NCBI GenBank assembly: GCA_016806145.1
Contig: CP063166.1
Coordinates: 3,286,001-3,350,000, forward strand
Direction: 5' to 3'
DNA from: Variovorax paradoxus
GTDB lineage: Bacteria > Pseudomonadota > Gammaproteobacteria > Burkholderiales > Burkholderiaceae_C
DNA: 64,000 nucleotides
Part shown: piece after piece, positions 1-7,335 of the stretch
How positions within the stretch are numbered: position 1 is the first letter of the stretch
Layout: each line of letters begins with the position of its first letter
Notes under the pieces: model-generated
Database searches by the model: none
Told to the model about the DNA's origin: nothing
The model's input: the letters and a program-made list of their open reading frames with translations, nothing else
Made by a program: the position numbers and the translations under genes

Positions 1-1
1 C

Positions 2-373
2 GCGGTGGCCGACGACCCGGCCACGCTGGCGCTGCTGCTGTCGCTGGGCGCGAGCGCGAAGCAGGTCACGAGCCGCTACGACGGCACCGCGCTGATCGCG
101 GCCGCGCACCTGGGCCACGACGAGGTGGTGCGCCAGCTGATCGCGGCCGGCGCGCCGCTCGACCACGTCAACAACCTGCACTGGACCGCCACCATCGAGG
201 CCGTGGTGCTGGGCGACGGCGGCGAACGGCACCAGCGCACGCTGGCCGCGCTGATCGGCGCGGGCGCCAATCTCTCGCTGGCCGACCGCCAGGGGCGCAC
301 GCCGCTGCAGCTCGCGGTGGCGCGCGGCTATACGGCGATGGCCGATCAATTGAAGGCGGCGGGCGCGCGGTAG
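2..373 (+). CDS. Ankyrin-repeat protein, C-terminal part (5' truncated by window)
   Basis: The reading frame is already open at the window edge and ends at TAG 371-373. About 123 residues are visible and hold roughly three ankyrin repeats: helix-turn-helix units with GTALIAAAHLGHDEVVRQLIAAGA, then a longer one around HWTATIEAVVLG, then a final unit with GRTPLQLAVARGY. Ankyrin repeats bind other proteins and no enzymatic function can be read from them. A GTG at position 5 is in frame but has no upstream context, so the true start is taken to lie outside the window. The last two bases of the stop codon are also the first two of a long inverted repeat, so the gene end abuts a repeat element. Confidence 0.85.
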   Translation, partial: AVADDPATLALLLSLGASAKQVTSRYDGTALIAAAHLGHDEVVRQLIAAGAPLDHVNNLHWTATIEAVVLGDGGERHQRTLAALIGAGANLSLADRQGRTPLQLAVARGYTAMADQLKAAGAR

Positions 374-636
374 GGCCTGTTCACCCTATTCAAGGGGTCG
401 CGAAGCTCGCCAGAGCCTGCCCATCAAGGCGCGCGACGACGCGTGTGCGTCCGCACACGCTAGGAGCGCAACGCTGAGGGGCAGGCTCTGGCGAGCTTCC
501 CTCCGGGTTGCCCCGCAAAGGGGCCGTCTGCAGCGTTGCCCGCGCTTGCAAGGCATCAGCCTTGCTGCGCGCGGGCGCCTTGCATCCAGCCCCTTTGCGG
601 GGCAACGCGACCCCTTGAATAGGGTGAACAGGCCCT
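372..636. repeat. 265-bp palindromic repeat element with nested hairpins
   Basis: The ends form a perfect 31-bp inverted repeat (372-402 with 606-636). Inside are two separate arms. Arm one has a 21-bp perfect stem (402-422 with 479-499) enclosing a smaller hairpin (441-448 with 453-460). Arm two has an 18-bp stem (507-524 with 589-606) enclosing 538-545/569-576 and 548-554/559-565. The whole element can fold as a closed three-way cruciform. GGT flanks both sides (369-371 and 637-639), a possible 3-bp target duplication. There is no coding capacity, and no second copy was seen in this window. It looks like a non-autonomous MITE-like or structured intergenic repeat. Confidence 0.85.
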
Positions 637-726
637 GGTTGCGAGGGAGAATCGGGCTTTTGACGTCCGAGACTCCGCCCATGCCGCTTTCCGTCGACAC
701 CACCGCCCGCGCGAAAGGCCGCTGAG

Positions 727-945
727 ATGCGCGGCCTCGGACTGATCGGCCTCGTGATCGCGCTCGCGATCGTCGCGCTGGTCGCGAAGAAGCAGTTCAC
801 CGGCACGGCGGTGCCCGCCTCCGCCGACGGATCGACGGCGCCGGCCCCCGTGCGCGACCAGGCGCGCCAGGTGCAGGACCAGTACAAGCAGGCCCTCGAC
901 GCCGCGATGCAGCAGTCGCAACGCAAGATGCCCGATGACGAGTGA
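727..945 (+). CDS. Small single-pass membrane protein, hypothetical
   Basis: This 72-residue protein has an N-terminal membrane segment (about residues 4-20, LGLIGLVIALAIVALVA) followed by a Lys-Lys stop and a polar Gln-rich tail that is probably helical (residues 42-66). No enzymatic motif is visible. The start ATG at 727 directly follows a short purine-rich stretch. Its end overlaps the tadA start (935) by 11 bases, so the two are probably translationally coupled. Function is unknown; the position suggests only co-expression with tadA and ldcA. Confidence 0.75.
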   Translation: MRGLGLIGLVIALAIVALVAKKQFTGTAVPASADGSTAPAPVRDQARQVQDQYKQALDAAMQQSQRKMPDDE

Positions 946-2029
946 GCCCTTGACCGACGACGGCTTCATGGCGCTCGCGCTCGCCGAGGCGCGGCGCGCG
1001 GCCGAGGCCGGCGAGGTGCCCGTGGGCGCGGTGCTGGTGAAGGACGGCCGCGTGATCGCCACCGGCCGCAACACGCCCGTGGGCGGGCACGACCCCAGCG
1101 GCCATGCCGAGATCAACGCGCTGCGTGCCGGCGCCGAGGCGCTGCGCAACTACCGGCTCGAGGGCTGCGAGCTGTTCGTCACGCTCGAGCCCTGCGCCAT
1201 GTGCGCGGGCGCGATGCTGCATGCGCGGCTCGCGCGCGTGGTCTATGGCGCCGCCGATCCCAAGACCGGCGCCGCCGGCTCGGTGCTCGACCTGTTCGCG
1301 CTGCCCCAGCTCAACCACCGCACGCAGGTGCAGGGCGGCGTGCTGGCGGCCGATTGCGCGGCGCTGCTGCAGGACTTCTTCCAGCGCCGGCGCACGGCCG
1401 CGCGCGAGCAGGCGCAGCCGCTGCGCGACGATGCGCTGCGCACGCCGCCCGAGCGCTTCGCGGCACTGGCTGACTACGCCTTCGCGCCGCACCACGTGCA
1501 GGACCTGCCGTCGCAGCGCGGCTGGCGCCTGCACTACGTCGACGAAGGGCCGGCCGACGGCGTGGCCTGCCTGTGCCTGCACGGTCCCGGCGAATGGGGC
1601 CATGCCTTCCGCCATCTCGTGGGCCTGCCCGGGCTGCGCGTGCTGATTCCCGACCTGATCGGCTTCGGCAAGAGCGACAAGCCCAAGCGCGAGGCCGCGC
1701 ACAGCCTCGAATGGCATCGCGACCTGCTGCTCGAATGGCTGGACCGGTTGCCGCCCGCGCCGATGGTGCTCGTGCATTCGCAGGCCGGCGCGGACCTGGC
1801 GGCGGCGCTGCATGCGGCCGCGCCCACGGGCCGCTTCGCTGCGCTGCTGGCCGCGCCCGAAGGCGGCGAGCGCGTGCGCGACGCCTGGCGCGCGCCGTTC
1901 CCCGACCGCGGCTTCGAGGCCGCGCTGCGCGCGCTCGGCCCGTTGGCCCGGTCCTCGGGGCCGGACCGCGCGCAGGCGCTGGCATTGGCCGAGGCGGCGC
2001 GGGCCGCGATGGGATACTCGACGCCGTGA
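935..2029 (+). CDS. tadA: tRNA-specific adenosine deaminase TadA fused to an alpha/beta-hydrolase-like domain
   Basis: Residues 1-155 are a cytidine/deoxycytidylate-deaminase fold matching TadA, which converts A34 to inosine in tRNA-Arg(ACG). The zinc site is complete: H57-A-E59 with the catalytic Glu, and PC87-AMC90. The protein is 364 residues against roughly 150-190 for ordinary TadA. Residues about 190-330 resemble an alpha/beta hydrolase: HGPGEW oxyanion-like turn, PDLIGFGKSDKP strand-turn, and VHSQAG where the nucleophile elbow should be. No convincing late catalytic His follows, so the hydrolase half may be degenerate or structural. The stop overlaps the ldcA start (GTGA). Confidence 0.93.
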   Translation: MTSEPLTDDGFMALALAEARRAAEAGEVPVGAVLVKDGRVIATGRNTPVGGHDPSGHAEINALRAGAEALRNYRLEGCELFVTLEPCAMCAGAMLHARLARVVYGAADPKTGAAGSVLDLFALPQLNHRTQVQGGVLAADCAALLQDFFQRRRTAAREQAQPLRDDALRTPPERFAALADYAFAPHHVQDLPSQRGWRLHYVDEGPADGVACLCLHGPGEWGHAFRHLVGLPGLRVLIPDLIGFGKSDKPKREAAHSLEWHRDLLLEWLDRLPPAPMVLVHSQAGADLAAALHAAAPTGRFAALLAAPEGGERVRDAWRAPFPDRGFEAALRALGPLARSSGPDRAQALALAEAARAAMGYSTP

Positions 2030-3039
2030 GCAACAAGCACATCTACATCTATTCCCCCTCCAGCGCGGTGCGCGACAAGGCCGCGTTCCGGCGCGGCGTG
2101 GCGCGCCTGAAGGCCCTGGGCCACGAGGTCGAGGTCGACGAGGCCGCGCTGTCCTTCCACCAGCGCTTCGCCGGCGACGACGCGACCCGCCTTGCGGCCA
2201 TCGGCCGCGCGGCCGCGAGCGGGGCCGACATCGCGCTGATCGCGCGCGGCGGCTACGGGCTCACGCGCATCCTCGACGGCGTGCCGTTCAAGAAGCTGGC
2301 CAAGGCCATCGAGCGCGGCACCGAGTTCGTCGGCCTCAGCGACTTCACCGCGCTGCAGAACGCGCTGCTCGCGAAGACCGGCGCCGTGACCTGGGCCGGC
2401 CCCGCGGTGGGCGAGGACTTCGGCGCCGAGGCCGGACCCGACGACATCATGGAAGCCTGCTTCGACGACCTCGCGAGCGGGCAGGGCGAGGGCACGGGCT
2501 GGCGCATGCCGGTGCGCGACGCGGCGCTCAAGTTCAAGCCCGTGCACGACGCCGTGCTGTGGGGCGGCAACCTCTGCGTGCTGACCAGCCTGCTCGGCAC
2601 GCCGTACTTCCCGGCGGTCGACCAGGGCGTGCTGTTCATCGAGGACACCAACGAGCACCCGTACCGCATCGAGCGCATGCTCGAGCAGCTGCGCATGGCC
2701 GGCGTGCTCGGGCGCCAGCGCGCCATCGTCTTCGGCCAGTTCACCGGCATGCGCAAGGTGCCGGGCTACGACCGCGGCTTCGGGCTCGACACCGTGATCG
2801 ACCGGCTGCGCGCGCAGCTGCGCAAGGTGCAGGTGATCGCGGGCCTGCCGTTCGGCCACGTGCCGACCAAGGTGCTGCTGCCGGTGGGCGCGAAGGTCGA
2901 ACTCGCGGCCGACGGGCGCGACGTGTTCATGGTGTGGGGCCATCACCCGCACGGCGGCGCCAGGCCGCACGCGCAGGGCCACGATCACGATCACGGCGAC
3001 GCGCACGGCGATCACTCGCACCACGGCCACGCGCACTAA
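2026..3039 (+). CDS. ldcA: Muramoyltetrapeptide (LD-) carboxypeptidase with His-rich tail
   Basis: This 337-residue S66-family peptidase removes the terminal D-Ala from cytoplasmic murein tetrapeptides during cell-wall recycling. The Ser-Glu-His triad is visible as S105 (GLSDFTAL), E206 (FIEDTNEHPYR) and H278 (FGHVPTK), spaced as in Pseudomonas LdcA. There is no signal peptide, consistent with cytoplasmic action. The start is GTG 2026, overlapping the tadA stop; an upstream extension is impossible without running through tadA. The C-terminal 32 residues (306-337) contain 13 His alternating with Asp and Gly, a metal-binding-type tail not needed for catalysis. Confidence 0.94.
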   Translation: MSNKHIYIYSPSSAVRDKAAFRRGVARLKALGHEVEVDEAALSFHQRFAGDDATRLAAIGRAAASGADIALIARGGYGLTRILDGVPFKKLAKAIERGTEFVGLSDFTALQNALLAKTGAVTWAGPAVGEDFGAEAGPDDIMEACFDDLASGQGEGTGWRMPVRDAALKFKPVHDAVLWGGNLCVLTSLLGTPYFPAVDQGVLFIEDTNEHPYRIERMLEQLRMAGVLGRQRAIVFGQFTGMRKVPGYDRGFGLDTVIDRLRAQLRKVQVIAGLPFGHVPTKVLLPVGAKVELAADGRDVFMVWGHHPHGGARPHAQGHDHDHGDAHGDHSHHGHAH

Positions 3040-3056
3040 GCGCCGCGCGCGCGCCC

Positions 3057-3083
3057 AAAAAAAAGGCGGCCCGGAGGCCGCCT
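3057..3083 (-). terminator. Rho-independent terminator (minus-strand sense)
   Basis: AGGCGGCC (3064-3071) pairs perfectly with GGCCGCCT (3076-3083) around a 4-nt loop. Eight A residues (3057-3064) flank the left side and read as a T tract on the minus strand. It therefore ends the minus-strand gene at 3129-3464 and may also serve the convergent ldcA transcript. Confidence 0.8.
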
Positions 3084-3128
3084 CGAAGCGAACGCCAGGC
3101 AGCTCGCGACCGCCTGCCGTCCGTTACA

Positions 3129-3464
3129 TCAGTGGTGGGGAATGCGCTGGTGCGCGCGCGGTCCCATCGATCCCGGCAGTCCGCCTTCGAACATGCTGTT
3201 GATGCCCTTCATCTTGCGGCGCGCGGCGGTCTCGCCGTCGATCGCGCTCAGCGCGGTCATCACGTCCTGGCGCAGGTACCAGAGGGTTTCGACATCGGCC
3301 GCGAAGCGCACGCGCTGGCTCACGCGCTGCACCGAGTGGCCACCTTGCGAGGGCAGCAGCGACAGCATCGCGCTGCGGATGCGGCCGAGCTGCTGATCCT
3401 TGGTGCGTGCGTTGCCGGCACCCGACAGGTGCAGCAGACGAAGCAGGCGGCGGATGATCGTCAT
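3129..3464 (-). CDS. Hypothetical protein, basic, 111 residues
   Basis: A predicted 111-residue protein rich in Arg and Leu, with an amphipathic N-terminal helix (MTIIRRLLRLLHL) and a second helical stretch around VETLWYLRQDVMTALSAIDGETAARRKM. There is no signal peptide, membrane segment or recognisable catalytic motif. It is transcribed alone, convergent with ldcA, and is followed by a clear intrinsic terminator at 3057-3083, which supports it as a real transcription unit. Function unknown. Confidence 0.7.
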   Translation of the reverse strand: MTIIRRLLRLLHLSGAGNARTKDQQLGRIRSAMLSLLPSQGGHSVQRVSQRVRFAADVETLWYLRQDVMTALSAIDGETAARRKMKGINSMFEGGLPGSMGPRAHQRIPHH

Positions 3465-3810
3465 GGCGAGTTACGTAACACCGAGAACAGGATTGACGGT
3501 TACCTTAATCGGGCGGTGAGCAAGACACAAGTTGTGGAACAGTGTTTCTTGTTCGAAAACAACACACTTTACGTCGCAGTTCGAGCAAAAACTGAAGAGT
3601 GTTTTCTTAAGTATTAATTCAAATGCAGGATTATTCCTACAAGGCTCACAGTATTTGTCCGACGCCTTACGCTTCCTCTTCAGAATAGTGCGACTGGGTG
3701 AAGGATTTGACGGTACAAACCCGTCCAGGGATGACTGGATTTCGGCGTTCTCCGTGTCCGGGCAGAGATAGAGAAACACAAAACAACGGCGGTGAGGCCG
3801 GATTCAGAAC
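3465..3810. other. AT-rich intergenic region between divergent genes
   Basis: These 346 bases lie between the starts of two divergent genes and are clearly more AT-rich than the surroundings, particularly 3525-3660. They must hold both promoters. I could not identify convincing -35/-10 pairs. The 10-mer GTGTTTCTTG at 3542-3551 recurs in the next long AT-rich intergenic region (5301-5310). No coding feature is supported here. Confidence 0.5.
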
Positions 3811-4755
3811 ATGGTTGTCAACTCCACGGTGGTGTTCGCGGACCTGACCGGCAGTACCCGGGTCTTCGAGGCCATGGGCAATGCCCGGGCCACCGAGACG
3901 GTGACGCGCCTGACCCAATGGATCGGGGCGGTCTGCGAGAAGCATGGCGGGCGGGTGGTCAAGTCGCTGGGCGATGGCGTGTTCGCGCTGTTCGCCGAGG
4001 GCGCGGGCGCGATCCAGTCGGTGATCGAGCTGCAGCGCCAGCACCAGAAGCGCCTGCTGGCCTGGCCCGCGCCGCTGCGCATGGAACTGCAGATCGGCGT
4101 GGCCAGCGGCGAGGTGCTCGAGGTCGACGGCGACTGCTTCGGCGACGCGGTCAACCTGGCGTCGCGGCTCAGCGATCTCGCGGGGCCGAGCCAGATCTGG
4201 GCCACCGAGTCGGTGATCGTCCAGTTGCGCGAGGGCGCGGTCCATCACCGCGACCTCGGCCCGATCAACATCCGCGGCCGCAGCGAGCTCTCGGTGGTGC
4301 ACCGCATCGACTGGCAGGAAGACCTCAGTGCCTCGCTGACCGTGCCGGCCGCGCTGATGGCGGGGCGCCATGCCGATTCGAACTTCGGCCAGATCGAGCT
4401 GAGCTGGCTCGACGTGCGCTCGATGTTCCGCACCGAACAGTTGCCGATCCACCTGGGCCGCGTCGACGATGCCCAGTTCGTGGTCAACGACCCGCGTGTG
4501 TCGCGCCTGCATGCGCGCATCGAGCTGCGGCACGGCAGCTGCGTGCTGATCGACCTCAGCACCTACGGCACCTGGGTGCGCTTCCACGGCAATGCCGGGC
4601 CCAGCAGCGAGATCGCGCTGCGACGCGAGGAATGCGTGCTGCACGGCAGCGGCGAGATCGGCCTCGGTGCGCCGCTCAGCGATTTCAGCGCGCCGACCAT
4701 CGCCTTCAACACCATGGGCGGCGACGTGCTGCTGTCGCGCCGCGCGGTCGGCTGA
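3811..4755 (+). CDS. Class III adenylate/guanylate cyclase with C-terminal FHA domain
   Basis: Residues 1-165 form a class III nucleotide cyclase catalytic domain. The metal-binding aspartates are D11 (FADLTGST) and D55 (KSLGDGVFALF). K51 sits where purine is specified, and N115 and R119 (GDAVNLASRL) match the transition-state pair, so it should be active, probably as a homodimer. Residues about 205-300 match a forkhead-associated domain: G216-R217, S231-R232-x-H234 and YGTWV, which bind phosphothreonine peptides. This suggests cyclic-nucleotide output tied to Ser/Thr phosphorylation. There is no membrane segment, and no kinase gene is adjacent in the window. Confidence 0.9.
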   Translation: MVVNSTVVFADLTGSTRVFEAMGNARATETVTRLTQWIGAVCEKHGGRVVKSLGDGVFALFAEGAGAIQSVIELQRQHQKRLLAWPAPLRMELQIGVASGEVLEVDGDCFGDAVNLASRLSDLAGPSQIWATESVIVQLREGAVHHRDLGPINIRGRSELSVVHRIDWQEDLSASLTVPAALMAGRHADSNFGQIELSWLDVRSMFRTEQLPIHLGRVDDAQFVVNDPRVSRLHARIELRHGSCVLIDLSTYGTWVRFHGNAGPSSEIALRREECVLHGSGEIGLGAPLSDFSAPTIAFNTMGGDVLLSRRAVG

Positions 4756-4892
4756 GCGGCGCCGGCGCCGTCACGTTTGGCTACCAGAAGCCGTGGCCGG
4801 GCGTGCACGGCGCGCGGGGGCAGGGCGTTGCTCGTGCATCGGACCGCCGTCGCGGTCGTTGCCAGCCAGCCAGCCTGGACCGGGAGCCCCCA

Positions 4893-5240
4893 GTGAACCT
4901 CAAGCCTTCTTCTTCCTCGTCGCGCGGCCTGCACCTGGCCGCGCTCGCCGCCGTGGCGTTCGCCTCGCTGTTCGCCGCCGGTGCCGCGAACGCGCGCGGC
5001 CACTGGTCGATCGAGATCGGCACGCCCGGCGCGGGCTATCCGCCGCCGTACTACGCGCCGCCGCCGGTCTACTACGAGCCGGCACCGATCTATTACGCGC
5101 CGCCCCCGCCGGTGTACTACCGCCCGCCGCCGCCCGTGTACTACCGGCCGGCACCGCTGATCGCGCCGCCGCCGGGCCGGCCCTACTACGGCCCGGGCTA
5201 CCCGTACCGCGCGCCGAACGACGACGGCGACGACGACTGA
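4893..5240 (+). CDS. Secreted Pro/Tyr-rich protein
   Basis: GTG at 4893 is preceded by a GGGAG ribosome-binding site (4882-4886). The 115-residue product begins with a signal peptide (hydrophobic AALAAVAFASLFAAGAANA, cleavage after about residue 32). The mature part is mostly PPPVYY-type repeats (YYAPPPVYYEPAPIYYAPPP and so on), followed by an acidic end NDDGDDD. Similar short Pro/Tyr-rich periplasmic or surface proteins are common in beta- and gammaproteobacteria and lack known activity. The upstream 137 bp (4756-4892) contain only a GGCGCC-rich palindrome. Confidence 0.8.
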   Translation: MNLKPSSSSSRGLHLAALAAVAFASLFAAGAANARGHWSIEIGTPGAGYPPPYYAPPPVYYEPAPIYYAPPPPVYYRPPPPVYYRPAPLIAPPPGRPYYGPGYPYRAPNDDGDDD

Positions 5241-5450
5241 CGCGCTCGGTGTCCGCCGGCGCGCTCGCTGAAGCCAATTCACGACAGGAATTGTCAAATT
5301 GTGTTTCTTGAACGACGAAAAAGTCACACAAGTTCACAGTTCTAAGTCGAAAGTCCGTCGTTCCCGGGCCTTCATTCCACGGAAAGCAGTAGGGCATGAC
5401 CCTTGCCTCCTGACCCGCATCGGCGCGCGGGCGCCGCAGGAGCGAGGGTC
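5241..5450. promoter_or_regulatory. Intergenic region upstream of the DUF1800-DUF1501 operon
   Basis: An AT-rich tract at 5283-5345 (including GTGTTTCTTG at 5301-5310 and the near-repeat CACACAAGTTCACAGTTC) precedes the operon and is the likely promoter zone. AGGAG at 5438-5442 is the ribosome-binding site for the ATG at 5451. I could not assign a specific sigma-factor promoter. Confidence 0.4.
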
Positions 5451-7292
5451 ATGTTCGATACGGAAGAAGCCGCCCAGCAGGCAGCGGCTCATGAGATGGA
5501 TGCGCCGCTGGCGCAGCCGAAGGAAAGCGGCGGCACGCCCGCCCACGAGGGATCGGCCAAGGCGCTGAAGGGCCTGGCGCTGTTCGCCATGCCGGCGCTG
5601 ATCGCGGCCTGTGGCGGCGGCGGAGGAGGCGGCGGCGGTGGCGCGGGTGGCGGCATCTTCCCCGGCGCCAGCGGCGGCAACCCGCAGCCCGATCCGGCCA
5701 CGCCGGTCGACACCGGCCCCTACCACTACCTGCAGGCCAAGAGCGACGCCGAAGCCGCGCGCTTCCTGCTGCAGGCGCAGTTCTCGGCCTCCGAGCCCGA
5801 GATCGCCGCGGTGCGCAGCCTCGGCTACCTGCCCTGGCTCGAACAGCAGTTCAGCGCGCCGCGCACGCAGACTGCCTGGGAATGGGTCGAGAGCCAGCCC
5901 TACAACGGCACCGACGTCGACGCCACCGTCTGGCGCCAGCTCATGCTGTCGGGCGACGCGGTGCGCAAGCGCATGGCGCTCGCGCTCAGCGAGATCTTCG
6001 TGGTCTCGGCCAACGACATCGGCTCGAGCTGGCCGACGCACATGATGGCCCAGTACTGGGACACGCTGGCCGCCGGCGCCACCGGCAACTTCCGTCAGCT
6101 GCTCGAGGCCATGACGCTCAATCCCGCGATGGGCTTCTACCTCAACACGCGCGGCAACCAGAAGGAGAACAACCGCGGCCGCCAGCCCGACGAGAACTAC
6201 GCGCGCGAGGTCATGCAGCTCATGAGCATCGGCCTGCAGCAGCTCGAGGCCGACGGCACGCCGAAGACCGGTGCCGACGGCCAGCCGCTCGACAGCTACA
6301 CGCAGAACGACGTGACGCAGCTCGCGCGCGTCTTCACCGGCTACGACCTCGACATCAAGCCCGCCGAGGAGAACGGCTTTCGCCCGCCCGGCGCCAGCTA
6401 CACCGTCGAGACCAAGGACTGGACCACGCGGCCGATGGTGCTGATCGCGAGCCGCCACTCGATGCTCGAGGCGAAATTCCTCGGCGCCACCGTGCCCGCC
6501 AACACGCCCGGCGCCGCCGCGCTCAAGATCGCGCTCGACACGCTGTTCAACCATCCCAACGTCGGCCCCTTCATCGGCCGGCAGCTGATCCAGCGGCTGG
6601 TCACGAGCAACCCGAGCCCGGCCTACGTGAAGCGCGTGGCCGCGGCCTTCGCCAACAACGGCGCGGGCGTGCGCGGCGACATGAAGGCGGTGTTCGCCGC
6701 CGTGCTGATCGACGACGAGGCGCGCGCGCCGGCCGGCCTCGCCGACCCCGACTTCGGCCGCCTGCGCGAGCCGATGCTGCGGCTGGCGCAATGGGGCCGC
6801 AGCTTCGGCGTGAGTTCCGCCAAGGGCACCTGGCGCATCGGCGACCAGAGCAATGCCAGCTACGGCCTGGGCCAGAGCCCGCTGCGCTCGCCCTCGGTGT
6901 TCAACTACTTCCGGCCCGGCTACGTGCCGCCGGCCACCGCCATCGCCGAGCGCAAGCTGGTGGCGCCCGAGTTCCAGATCGTCAACGAGTCCAGCGTGGG
7001 CGGCTACCTCAACTTCCTGCAGAACGCGCTGCCCTACGGCATCGACAACGGCGACGTGCGCGCCGCCTACACGGCCGAGAAGGCGCTGGCGCTCGATCCC
7101 GCGGCGCTGGTGAAGCGGCTCAACCTGCTCTTGACCGGCAACCAGCTCTCGAGCGCCACCGTGAACCTGATCGTCAACGCGCTCGCCACGCCCGCGCTCA
7201 ACGCCAACAGCAACGAGGCCGCGCGGCTCAACCGCGTCTACGCGGCCGTGATGCTGGTGATGGGCGCGCCCGAATACCTGGTGCAGAAATGA
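5451..7292 (+). CDS. DUF1800-domain protein, probable lipoprotein
   Basis: This 613-residue protein belongs to the DUF1800 family. Typical signatures are the early AARFLLQAQF...GYLPWLEQQF, the central ENYAREVMQLMSIGL and DVTQLARVFTGY, and HPNVGPFIGRQLIQRLVTSNPSPAYVKRVA. A short hydrophobic stretch (about 41-53) ends in LIAAC54, which looks like a lipobox, followed by ten consecutive Gly as a flexible linker. A 40-residue hydrophilic extension precedes it, unusual for a lipoprotein; an internal start is possible, but the AGGAG site favours 5451. The biochemical role of DUF1800 is not established. It pairs with the downstream DUF1501 gene, a widespread arrangement. Confidence 0.88.
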   Translation: MFDTEEAAQQAAAHEMDAPLAQPKESGGTPAHEGSAKALKGLALFAMPALIAACGGGGGGGGGGAGGGIFPGASGGNPQPDPATPVDTGPYHYLQAKSDAEAARFLLQAQFSASEPEIAAVRSLGYLPWLEQQFSAPRTQTAWEWVESQPYNGTDVDATVWRQLMLSGDAVRKRMALALSEIFVVSANDIGSSWPTHMMAQYWDTLAAGATGNFRQLLEAMTLNPAMGFYLNTRGNQKENNRGRQPDENYAREVMQLMSIGLQQLEADGTPKTGADGQPLDSYTQNDVTQLARVFTGYDLDIKPAEENGFRPPGASYTVETKDWTTRPMVLIASRHSMLEAKFLGATVPANTPGAAALKIALDTLFNHPNVGPFIGRQLIQRLVTSNPSPAYVKRVAAAFANNGAGVRGDMKAVFAAVLIDDEARAPAGLADPDFGRLREPMLRLAQWGRSFGVSSAKGTWRIGDQSNASYGLGQSPLRSPSVFNYFRPGYVPPATAIAERKLVAPEFQIVNESSVGGYLNFLQNALPYGIDNGDVRAAYTAEKALALDPAALVKRLNLLLTGNQLSSATVNLIVNALATPALNANSNEAARLNRVYAAVMLVMGAPEYLVQK

Positions 7293-7335
7293 AATCCACG
7301 ACCCCGATGACGAAGACCAGCCAGGAGCGGCGCCC

